Shown: positions 54,388-64,000 of the stretch, one piece after another
Position numbering within the stretch: position 1 is the first letter of the stretch
Layout of the letters: every line of letters begins with the position of its first letter
Assembly (NCBI GenBank): GCA_027604505.1
Contig: JADIIX010000018.1
Coordinates: 159,623 to 223,622 of the forward strand
Origin: Gonapodya sp. JEL0774
Taxonomy: Eukaryota > Monoblepharomycota > Monoblepharidomycetes > Monoblepharidales > Gonapodyaceae
Direction: 5' to 3'
Length of the DNA: 64,000 nt
The notes under the pieces: model-generated
Told to the model about the DNA's origin: nothing
Database searches by the model: none
The model's input: the letters and a program-made list of their open reading frames with translations, nothing else
Program-made: the position numbers and the translations under genes

Positions 54388-56000
54388 ATGGCGTCTCCTG
54401 GAGCAGAGATCCCACCAGACGTGGAGCGTTGTGGGTGAATCGTCTGGCATCTCACCATACTTCCAAATCATCATCGCTTCTATAGATTTCGATTACAATG
54501 CCACCACCCCAATACATCCTGATGTCGTGAGCGCATGCTCTGCCGCTCTGCGAAACACCTGGGGCAACGCGTCGTCGAGTGGACACGCGCTCGGTCGTAA
54601 GGCGAAAAGCTCACTAGATGAAGCCAGAACGCGGATTGCGAATGCAGCTGGTTGTGCAACAGGAGACATACTCCTCACATCTGGCGGGACAGAAGCATCA
54701 AATCTCGTTCTGACGAGTCAATTACACCACTATCACTTGCTCTACGGTCCCAACCCCGATGCACTTCCACATTTCGTTGTCGGGCCATGCGAGCATCCTG
54801 CACTGATCGAGCCCCTTCGTGCGCTCGAGAGACAGGGAAAAGTGAGCGTGACCGAGGTGCCATTGGACCCTCCCGCGGCAGTTACTGAAACCCAGTACCT
54901 GTCAGAAGTATGCGCTGGTGCACCATCACCTCAAGCGATTGTGTCTGCCTTGACTTCCGCGACCGTTTTAGTCAGTGTGATGCTGGTCAACAATGAAACT
55001 GGAGCTGTGGCAGATATTGCACGGGTGTCGGAGGCTGTCCGGATATGGGAAAGCACAATGAGCACATCAGCCCCTCGTTGGAGGCGCCATAGAGTCTACG
55101 TGCACACGGATATTGCGCAGGCGCTAGGCAAGGTTGAGGTGCATTTGGATGGGTTGGGAGTCGACTACGCGACCATTGTTGGACACAAGTTTTACGGCCC
55201 AAGAGTGAGTGAGCTTATCCCACACTTGCCGGATGTACCTGGCAGTAATAATGAATTAATTGAGATACTTCGCTCTTTGTCAGATTGGCGCGTTGTTCAG
55301 CCGAGGCTTGGGGCAGCATCCTTCCTTCAATGACTCCTTGGGTGCCTTCCCCACCTCCCCCGATTCTGCCCCTCTATACCCCGCTATCCGCGGTGGTGGA
55401 CAAGAGCGCGGATATCGTAGTGGCACGGAGAATTTGGGGATGGCTGTTGGCCTTGGGGAGGTTAGTGCATTGGGCGTGCTTTGGTCAATTTATGTTCTAA
55501 CGTCTCACAAATCCACCCGACGGTCCGGTCAGGCTGCTTTCCTGGTTTCGAAACATATCAAAACTCTCTGTGCCCATCTCTCTGCCATATCTTCTCTTTT
55601 CATCAATCTCCTTGAAACTACTCACCCCCGCAACATAGTTCCGATCGTCCACCATAAACACACTCCCCGAGCACCAAACGTCGTGTCTTTCAGCCTTATC
55701 GAACGTGACATTTTGGCAGATCTCAAATCGTCGAGATTACCTTCCCGTGCATCCAAGCTCCGCGCTTGGGACGTACAATCCGCTCTGGTTAACCACGAAC
55801 CATCCTTTATCGTCGCCCGAGGTGCAGCGTGCCACGCTGATACTGGAGACGAGATAGCTTCAGCGACGCTGATGGCTGTCCCTGGAATGGCGAAGGAGGT
55901 GGCGTTGAATACAATCAGGTGGAGTTGCGGATGGTGGAGCAAGGAAGAGGAAGTGCAGGAACTGGTGAAGGCTTTGTGGGAGGTGGTACCGGAGGTCTAA
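54388..56000 (+). CDS. SCLY: Selenocysteine lyase-like PLP enzyme
   Basis: Four exons: 54388-54430, 54486-55204, 55284-55460, 55533-56000; 468 residues, in phase. The joined start reads MASPGAEIPPDVERYF then DYNATTPIHPDVV. PLP-fold blocks follow: TSGGTEASNLVL, VGPCEHPALIEPLRAL, MLVNNETGAVADI, and YVHTDIAQALGKVEV. The cofactor Lys is in TIVGHKFYGPRIGAL (about residue 249). GGGQERGYRSGTEN and the active Cys in VARGAACHADTGDE (about residue 412) complete the set. The HKFYGPRIGAL stretch and GAACH-x-D match selenocysteine lyases better than mitochondrial Nfs1 cysteine desulfurases (no targeting peptide either). The family releases selenium from selenocysteine, leaving alanine. A cysteine desulfurase-like role cannot be excluded. 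Confidence 0.85.
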
Positions 56001-56629
56001 CGGAGTACGGACTGTCCCATGGACTACCAACTAATATTATTATGTCTGTCTGAATTTGCCCCAATCATATTCCGTCTGATCAATGTGCACGGGTTCTGTT
56101 GTGGCTTATATATTTATCACGCTCCGTGCAAATTCACATTAGTTTCCTACCATCATTCCCCAACGGTTTCTGGCATTTTCACTCCACCTAATGCAACACA
56201 AGGAGGGGCATGTGTTTGTAATGAGAAATTATTATACACACGCAATTTTCGATTTCTGCGAGAAGGGTGGACCGAGATTGTGCGCTATGGTGGAAAAAGC
56301 CGACGGTCTTTCCTTGCGGCCACACCATATAAACGGCATGGTGGGGTACACAATCCGAATCGAACAAGAACTCACTTCATAGGACATCTGCAGCCAAAGA
56401 TATGACCATCCCGTACCAGTACGCATTCCCTATGTTGAATCGCTTTGCTGCGACCGTTTCATTATATTAATATGAGGCCTTGGTTTTTGCTTCTCAACGT
56501 TCCACCAGTGCAAAGAGCGAAGCCGCGGATGTGGCTACGTCTGAACTCGGGGGAAAGGGAGGTTTGGAAGGTGCATTACAAGTTTCTTTTCCTTGAAGAA
56601 ACGTACACATTCGAATCCTTGCATCGGCA
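56001..56629. other. Intergenic region with the unresolved 5' end of the next gene
   Basis: About 630 bases. The N-terminal exon of the dehydrogenase should be in the right part but no ATG joins in frame with certainty. No other gene seen. Confidence 0.4.
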
Positions 56630-57981
56630 GGCAAAATCGCCATCGTCACGGGATCAACGAGCGGAATCGGACAAGAGACTGCACGCGTACTTGCGAGTCA
56701 TGGAGCTCACGTCATTGTTGCTGCGAGATCCGCTCAGGTGAACCATTCCACAAAGCTTCAAATGCGGAATTCGGGCCGACTTTGATCAACTCTATTTGGG
56801 AGTTCAGAAAGTCGAAGATACCGTGGCTGAAATCAACAGGGATATGGCAGCCAGTGGTGGTCTGGGGAAGGCAGAGGGCATGCTGGTGGATCTTGGTGAC
56901 CTCACTTCTGTGCGACAGTTCACCAAGGAGTTCAAGGCGAAGTTCAACTCACTTCACTTACTCGTGAGCATCAACGCACATCAGCTCGCGAGACTCTTGA
57001 ATAACGGTAACCATCTGAATTACAGATTAACAATGCAGGAATTATGGCGCTCCCGAACCGCGAACTCACAAAAGACGGCTTCGAGGCACAGTTCGGAACC
57101 AACCACATTGGACACTTTGTCCTGACCAACGAGCTGGTGAGTTTTGACAACCCACATCTTCGCCTATTGCTTTTCTGAAGCTTTCGTCTACAAGGTGCCT
57201 CTTCTCGTCTCTTCTGCGCCGTCCCGCGTGGTTTGCCTGAGCTCAATCGCTCACCGCCGCAGCGGCATTTTGTGGGACGATGTTCAACTGGAGAAAAACT
57301 ACGAGGTGAGATTCGAGATCGCGGAATGTCCAGTCTCAAACCATCTCATATGAACATGATGTATTCTAGCGATGGCTTTCCTATGGCCAAGCAAAGAGCG
57401 CAAATATTCTGTTTGGTAGGTTTGCTCTGCAATGACTTCCAGGCTTTCTTTCTGCATTAAGAACTCGATATTTTAGCCCGAGAGCTGAATCGTCAGCTGC
57501 AACCCAAGGGTGTCACCGCAGTCTCAGTGCACCCTGGAGGAATTATGACCGGCCTCCAGTGAGCCTCTGCCGTCTCTTGCCCTCTCGCTGTCATTCGTAA
57601 TACTGTCCTTTGTTTAGGGTCAACATTCCGAAGGCAGAGATGGAAGCTATGGGCTGGATCACCGCAGATGGCAAATTGCATCCGAGTGAGTAATGCAGTG
57701 CGCTTTTTCGGATTTAAATAAAGGGTTGGTTAATCTGGTTAATCTGATCATCTGCCGTATCTGTAGTGTTCAAAACCATCTCACAGGGTGCTTCCACCAC
57801 CATATTCGGCGCCCTTTCCAAGGATCTGGCAGGGAATGGCGGCGCTTACCTGGAGGACTGTCATGTCTCCGAGACACAGCCGGCAGAGCGCAACAACGAG
57901 GAGGATGCCATTCGTCTCTGGAAAGTCACGAACGAAATTGTTGGTACTAATTACAATTTCGAAGGTCAACAAAAGCTGTAA
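56630..57981 (+). CDS. Short-chain dehydrogenase/reductase (retinol-dehydrogenase/WWOX-like)
   Basis: Multi-exon gene. The first sure exon (about 56630-56737) reads [19 protein letters not shown], the TGxxxGIG cofactor motif, then HVIVAARS. The next (from 56808) gives [12 protein letters not shown] and the acidic-residue region MLVDLGDL. Then come [36 protein letters not shown] and the active-site YxxxK in [15 protein letters not shown] (about 57370-57415). [15 protein letters not shown], and the C-terminal [15 protein letters not shown] and [10 protein letters not shown], end at 57981. So Ser, Tyr and Lys of the catalytic site are all present. This subfamily reduces or oxidises lipophilic alcohols or ketones with NADP(H). 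Substrate unknown. The 5' end, including the start codon, is not resolved. Confidence 0.85.
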
Positions 57982-58097
57982 AACATAGATATGTAACTGC
58001 AAACCTCACGCTACATGATGAATACATATATTTACTGATGTTGTACGGGTCCCAAACCGGATTAGGACATAATGTTACAGAAATCGACCAAGTGCAT

Positions 58098-61000
58098 TTA
58101 TGCCATGTTCCTTGACTCTGAAAGTTCCACGTCGTCCATTAGAGTTGAGTGATAATCGGGTGGAGGAAGAGTCGGAATCTGCCGTGAGGTCGGTCCGACC
58201 CGAGATCCGCTGCCACCTGCACGTGGCGCTGCCAGTGCAGCAGACGCGGGAGCGGTGGGAGAAGGATCTGACTGCAAGGTCGTTGGCGTCACAGGGTTCG
58301 GCGTCGAAGATGCCTCTGCGGTAGTCGAGACGGATCCAACAGGACCAGACCAGGGGTTTTCACCCGATGTGCGTGTGCTGTGACCCTGCAAGCTGCCTCT
58401 TCGCACACCCGCCAGAACGCTCATTATCCGATCCGTCGAAGATCTGGACACAAGAGGCAAGGCACCATCCGTATTGCTGCCCCTCCTCCTGTTCCTAAAG
58501 GTCCTTCTTCCGGACGGAGAGACAGCGGAATCATACTCGGGTGGAGGATTGTCAAAATCCGGATGTGCTCCGATTGCCCCAAACGACTCGAATGTCGAGG
58601 TACTAGATATGGATGCTATCGAGTCATACGACATGTGCCGAGAACGAGCACCGGCTGATGATGTGTCAAAGATGTTAACACGATCTGGCATTAGCGTGAA
58701 GTTGGGGGAGGTTGGAGAAGTAGGAGAAGTGGGCATCGAACGAGAAAGGGCCCCGAAATTAAATCCAGGGTGTAGTGACGAGGGTGACGAAGGCAGCTGG
58801 TATGCAAAACTTTCTGGAGCTGTGCTAAGCGTTGCGGTTGCAGGTGACGGGGCCACGTCTGTGATCTCGACATCACTCGTTGAGCTTCGCACAAGGACCG
58901 GCACATGGGGCCACCGTGTTGACTTCGATGCTGGTGCTGATGATAAATCTTCACCCCTCGACGCAGATTCCTGTCGCGGCATCTCGACGTTCGCTAGAGT
59001 CACCGACGATGATGACCGCCCCACCGGAATCGTATTTAGTTCATCTTCCACATTGATCCTTGCACAATTTGTTTGACGACTTTCGGCCAGTATCCGATCG
59101 CCTCTTTCCGGTGCCCTCAGTAAGTCGTCGAGCGCGGTATTAGCCAAGCCATGGTGATCTCCGGGCCGCATCCCAAGCTGCTCGTAAAACTGAGCTTCTC
59201 CGAAAATGAATGGCTCTTGACCACAGTTGATCAGAAGCTGGCAGGAACCATGGGATCTATTGGCACGTGATCGGTTCGAATATCGATGGGAGAAAGACCA
59301 AAGGAGGGTCATTGAGACCCCGCAATCGACAACAGGTCAGGAGCGTTTTAGGGCTTCCAAGATAAACCCAACTCACCCCACTGCGGGATACCAAGATTGA
59401 TACATCCCACTCGCCACAATGTATCCATCCATCTCTAACTCCAGCATATCTTCCTCGCTTTCATCAGTACCCATCTTTCCTTTCCCCCTCTCCCTGTCCC
59501 TCTCGTCGTCATATTCGCTTGGACGTACACGCTTCGTGGGCATCTTCAGGGCTTTCGAAGAGTTCCTAGCGGAGAAAAATGGAATTTCGAGAAGAGGTAG
59601 GTTTGGACCGGGATCTGGAGGAATCGGGATTGGGCGACCATTGAATGTGCAGAAGATGGCCCCTGTGAGAAAGACGAGTGGGCTTTCACCAAAATACTAA
59701 GTTATCCAAAATCAAGTCTTAAGGCTCACCTTTTGGGGGATAATAACCCCACCCTATGGTGTCTCCTTGCTTGGCCCTCCACTGTGGTCCTAGAGGAATT
59801 TTGCGGTCCCAACCTTTCCCTCTTGCAACTGTGATGAATGCTCCATTACTTGATACGGTGTAGGCTACGGACAGCGGGTAACGTCCGGGGACTAGGAACA
59901 GAAAGATGAAGAGCTTAGGTTGGCGAATCCTTCACGATTACTGCGGCATCAAGAACAACTCACGGAAGAAAGGAGGATAGGGCCTTGCAACCAGCCCTAC
60001 TGCAATCGGTGGCGCCAATCTGCCTGAGTTACTCAATGGTATATCTACCACTCGGTGCATCCCGCCCAAACCAGACAAAAGATTCGGGTCGACCAACAAT
60101 GCTTCGGACGAAGAGGTGTTGCCCCTTCTGGAATCGGGGGCGAGAGAGGCAGGGACAATGGAGCCTCTCCGTGTGTCGTCGTAATGAGATTGATCGGATG
60201 GGTGCGGGTTGTGGGACGCAGATGAGGATACTGGTGGAACAGGAACCGCCAAGTGTCGGCCGGAATCGTCGTACATTGATGAGTCAGCAGGATGTTGAGT
60301 AGTCGATTCTGACGAGCTGGTGACAACCGGAAATACATCGGTGCTTGCATTAGTGGCCAATTGGGAAGGAGGGGCTGTTGAAGACGAAGCCGTGGGAAAG
60401 AGTCCCAGCTTCTCCACACGTGTGTCTTGACCTCCCACGCTCGCCTCCACGCCTGTCTCGCGCAAACTTCTTTCTAAAGCCAGTCTCAAATCGTCTTCTT
60501 CCCGCATCCTCAACGCGTCGACCATGCCTTGAGTTTCATCTCCTTGGCCTATACCACCAACTCCCGCTGCCCCTAAACGACGTCGAGGCGTAGAGTTCGT
60601 GTCTGCTAGGAGAGCTTCAAAGTACAGAAAAGTGTATGGGCGGTGATTAATGGAAAGAGTGATGGAGGGACCAGGCGTGGACGCATTCGGAGGGAGGTGG
60701 AGTGGCAAAGTGGAGACGATGGAGCGTTCGGTGCGGCGCCGGAAGGTCGCGTTGAAACCTAGCGTGAAAGGCAGATTGTGTGTTTAGCAGTGTCACCGTG
60801 TGGGAGCAACATGAAAGGTGGAGGCAGCGGAATGTGACCGGGGCGATGCTCATCCGAGAGTTTCTGATCCTCCTTGCTGTTCTCATATCGCCTCCACAAA
60901 GTCCCCGCTTAGAAACCATAGGTCTTTCATCAACCACTGCCTCAATGCGACCCACCTTCATGTATTGTGACACCACCCCATGCAGAACGCAGCCTCTCCA

Positions 61001-62075
61001 AGTCCACGATCTCGATATCGAAGTCGGAGGGGTTCACAAAATTGCGAGACCTGTGGCGGGGGATTCAGTATCAGACGGAAAGGCCACCGATAATGCAGGA
61101 TGTGCAATGCGGACGAATCCAATTGCCTGCTTTCGCTAAACGGTCACTCGTCCACTTCCGCATCTCTTGGACTCGAATCCATCCACAAATGAACACTTCA
61201 CTCTACAGCAGAACCCACCGCTCCTCTTCGGTCGAATCCCCATCAGGTGCAAATCTCCACGCCCAAGCACCTCTCGAGTTCAATTCCCGCCTCTGTGCCT
61301 CTGTGGGAGTGAAAGTGACGGCGGAAGACGACAGGGCGACATTTGCTGCATCCACTGATGGCGCTGTAACCTGCGTCGGTGAGGAAGAGTCGACGGTTGG
61401 CTGCACGGGGTGATTAACGCGCCAGGCTGAGAGCAGGGGACAGTGGTGAGCGGGGAAAACGGAAAACGTGCAACATGGTGACAAGAGTCAAATCGAGCAT
61501 GACCCTCCTTAGGTTGGAGAAACTCAGAATAACAGGAGGAAGGCCGCACGAGAAATTATTCTGACTATGGGGATGCGCATCTCGATGCGAGGTTCCTATG
61601 TGGCCTGGACATCTCCGGCACCCGCATTCTGACACTCACATGCAACCCTTCTAGACTCAAACGATCTCCCCCTCGCGTGGACGAACCACCAGGGCATTGT
61701 GGGATCAATTCGAAGGTCCCAAAAAGAATCGGCACCGCCAGGCAACAGCAACGGATTGTCGTCAAAGAGAGAGACGTTGCGAGAGTATCCACGGAGTATA
61801 CGTCGTCCGCAGCAGCACATGAACAGCGGAAATCCGACAGCGGTGACAGCGAGAGCAACAATTAGAGGGAGGTTGGTGCCATTTTCATTATTATTATTGG
61901 CGATTTGTCGTTTTAATAGGATATTATCGTGTTGAGGGAACGGTCCAAACTCGTAGGAGTTCGCTGCCTCCTCTAACCGGCTTCCAAATGAAGCAAACAC
62001 AAGCATCGATAGTGTGGAAAAGGCGAGTAGCCACCCAGTCGTGCCACCAGTTCCAACAACAGCACGGAGATCCAT
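58098..62075 (-). CDS. Single-pass membrane SPRY-domain protein B (paralogue of protein A)
   Basis: Seven exons on the minus strand: 62075-61640, 61426-61207, 61050-60956, 60758-59964, 59891-59730, 59662-59377, 59256-58098; 1050 residues, every junction GT-AG and in phase. The N-terminus has a hydrophobic leader (WLLAFSTLSMLVFASFG) and a membrane helix (LPLIVALAVTAVGFPLFMCC, then GRRILRG). The SPRY region begins ELNSRGAWAWRFAPDG. It continues with SAWGGVTIHEGFNATF, ITLSINHRPYTFLYFE, IAVGLVARPYPPFFLPGRYP, KQGDTIGWGYYPPKGAIFC-type turns, and SCQLLINCGQEPFIFGEAQF. The last 350 residues are Ser/Thr-rich, with PPPEY (about 59290-58500 region) that could be a WW-domain ligand. GVTIH[DE]G and the VGL-x-[AT]RP[YF]PPF blocks are shared with protein A, showing a paralogous pair. 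The role as a ubiquitin-ligase adaptor is inferred from Ssh4/Ear1. Confidence 0.86.
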
Positions 62076-62610
62076 GATGGTTGGCGAATCAAGTTCGGAA
62101 AGTTCTGTTTCCGACCACCACGCTTCGAGGAGTGCACCTTTTCGTCCGGCTAAGTTCTTCCCCTCACTTCACTTTCAATATCCTCGTTCTGATTTTCACG
62201 CGGCCAGGTCCAATGAGATGTCTGTTCCGGATGGGGGACAAAAAATCTCCAACCGCGCTCGCTCTCTAGCACTGGTATGGTACTTGTTGTCTTCCACTGT
62301 TTATGTTTCTGTTTCCAGGGCCAGTGTTCACTTGATTCCCGACGAAGATCAAGTCAAATGAAGTGGTGTGCTGATCAACCCAAGTGAACCGCCATCACAT
62401 ATGAAACACATCCCCAACAAATGGCCCCCCAATTCCACTCGCGAACACAAGAAGTAACTTGTTATATCCATCCCCCATTGTCTTATTATTGTAATAGGTA
62501 CATATCCCACTTGTGCCTGAATGCGTCAAAACTGTTGTTCACCCGACCTTCGCCGATTGATGGGGATGGCCAGGATGTTCCCGAACCAATCCTGACACAT
62601 TCATACACTT
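62076..62610. other. Intergenic region
   Basis: About 535 bases between divergent starts. No family-like frame. It should hold both promoters. Confidence 0.4.
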
Positions 62611-64000
62611 ATGTCCGATTCTACAGCTTTCGCATCGACATTGAGACTCGGAGATTGCAACGTGTTTTGTCTCGCGCTCACCGTCTTTTACTATGTGCTC
62701 GTCATCGGTGGATTCTTTGCTGTCTACACATATCGCCATTCACTCACATTCAAAGTGGTGAGATGGGATATCTTATGCTGCGCAGAGGAGCTCGACCGAA
62801 AGTAATGATATTATTTTTATCTGTCACAGCGTCCAATCCCTTTGATCGTCACTGCGGTGGTGGGGCAGGCAGGCATCGTATTTGGTGGGTGGTAGTGTTT
62901 CATCCCCACCAAATAAGGCCTCTTTGATGATGCTATGATTTACGATGTGTTGTCACCACAGGAATGTTTCTTAACACATCAAAATTAGCTGGTGAAGCAT
63001 GCTGGCCAGCATTTTGGATCATTTCTTTCGGTGCGTGTGAATTCAATTCTAGCGTGAAGCCCCAAAGATCTCAACACAACCGCAAAAGCGTTCGTGCCGT
63101 CTGGTCTCCTTACAAACATGGCTTTTCGCTTAATCATTCAAAACTTTGAAAATCAGCAGGCTATTGAGCACCACAACGGCAGTGCCTGCGCGCCCCAGCA
63201 GAAGCAGACCCTTATTCAAAGAATTGCAACCGAAATTGTCGGATGGATAATGCGGAACAAAGCGTCATTCACAGTCCGCGCGGTCATCAAAAGCATGATA
63301 GTTCAAACTGTCATTTCAGCGACAATATCTGTTCCGATTCAGATTCTTCTGCCCCCGGAGGATCTCTGCCACCTGGAATCACGAGCATACTACTTCCAAC
63401 GAATCAGCGGAACTTTATTAGTGATAGTCGCACCAATTCTTCTCATCGGAATGAACAATATCCGTGATCTACATTCCTTTCAGTGCGTGCCGCTCTCAAG
63501 GTGGTGGTGACTTCTTTCACACAATCGATGACCCTCCTTGCTTTTGCTGCCAATCTCCGACAACAGGCTCACCTCGTCGTTTGACATGACTGTTTGTCTG
63601 GTGCTTGTTTCAACATGTAAGTATGATGACGATTGCGAACACGCCCAAATGTCAAAGTTTGTGACACAATATCGTTTCGCCAGATAATCTTTGGCTGACC
63701 ACATACATTCCCATTTCGATCAAGAAAGAATTTCCACCGTTTGTCGTCATACTTCTCTACGAAATATGTTGCTGCACTGTAAACGCGTGCTATCCTGCGT
63801 GGTTGGCGCGCAAATCCTGTGAGTTTGCAGTGTTTGTGTCGGTTCCTACGGTATGCGAATGCGAACCGTTTACATTCATTGCACTAGCAAGATTTGCTCT
63901 CCACCGTTCATGCAGGATCGCTCGGGGAGAGCTCAGACAAGTTTAAAACCTTCGCATATGCAAAGCCAGGAGACCCCACGTGGGAAGCCTTTTGTAGCTT
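62611..64000 (+). CDS. Seven-helix membrane protein, GPCR-like (3' part unresolved or beyond the window)
   Basis: Exons from 62611: first to about 62760, then 62830-62884, 62962-63030, 63089-63482, 63567-63616, 63684-63818, all in phase. Helices in order: FCLALTVFYYVLVIGGFF; PLIVTAVVGQAGIVFG; ACWPAFWIISFG; the segment before NMAFRLIIQNFENQQ; VQTVISATISVPIQIL; ISGTLLVIVAPILLIG; MTVCLVLVS with YNLWLTTYIPI; and FPPFVVILLYEICCCTVNACY. The pattern (short N-terminus, CWPAFW block, F-R-L loop) resembles fungal seven-helix receptors, some of which carry a C-terminal RGS domain. No such domain is visible before the edge. After 63818 two acceptors are possible and the continuation is unclear. Confidence 0.6.

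Noticed and set aside
58474-59076. 200-codon plus-strand frame opposite the C-terminal exon of SPRY protein B
   Set aside because: Shadow of the Ser/Thr-rich tail. The minus-strand frame continues from SPRY exons in phase.
62014-62361. Plus-strand frame overlapping the start of SPRY protein B
   Set aside because: It begins inside the other gene, and no homology or splicing supports it.
1-64000. tRNA, rRNA, CRISPR, bacterial operons or prophage
   Set aside because: Nothing resembling them was seen. The GTTCGAA-type matches noted (for example near 14945 and 23331) lack any tRNA fold around them.

Overview
The window is nuclear DNA from a fungus, most likely a zoospore-forming early-diverging (chytrid-like) one. 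Nearly every gene carries short GT-AG introns of about 60-120 bases. Fungal families are present (Zn2Cys6 regulators, Npr2, Nop4, Nhp6, alkaline ceramidase), and there is a complete-looking gene for the ciliary/flagellar protein CFAP57, which only a flagellated fungus should keep. I built exon models by hand from reading phase, splice sites and family motifs. Coding coordinates below give the full span including introns, and the exon limits are in the text.

Layout, left to right. 1-4.1 kb: the 5' part of an unknown minus-strand gene, then two tandem copies of a five-exon GNAT acetyltransferase inside a 1.5 kb segmental duplication, with a decayed Ty3/gypsy reverse-transcriptase fragment between them. 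4.2-11.6 kb: mitochondrial ribosomal protein uL5m (minus) and CFAP57 (plus). 12-20.4 kb: an Nhp6-type HMG-box protein, a giant Npr2 (GATOR1/SEACIT subunit) carrying about 900 residues of disordered sequence inside its N-terminal domain, and an HSL-type alpha/beta hydrolase. 20.8-26.6 kb: CutC, a Dph6-type ATP pyrophosphatase with a 10-N assembly gap in an intron, 1.7 kb without a gene but with a decayed direct repeat, and an unrecognised Gly/Gln-rich protein.

27-35.3 kb: a likely catabolic group made of an acyl-CoA ligase (minus) and an intronless AtuA-family protein (plus), which share one intergenic region, and a Zn2Cys6 regulator convergent with the AtuA gene. 36-46.2 kb: Nop4 (multi-RRM ribosome biogenesis factor), an alkaline ceramidase flanked by copies of the Nop4 3' end, two poorly known proteins and a second Zn2Cys6 regulator. 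46.8-48.6 kb: an HMG-CoA reductase whose exons are otherwise readable but which has an in-frame stop directly after the catalytic Glu.

49-62 kb: two related single-pass membrane SPRY proteins (Ssh4/Ear1-like architecture), one plus and one minus, bracketing dynactin subunit 6, a selenocysteine lyase and a short-chain dehydrogenase. The window ends inside a seven-helix membrane protein. No rRNA, tRNA, CRISPR or bacterial-type operon was seen. The most interesting points are the AtuA/acyl-CoA ligase/regulator group, the selenocysteine lyase, the two membrane-SPRY paralogues, the giant Npr2, the stop in HMG-CoA reductase, and the Nop4 3'-end repeats around the ceramidase gene.
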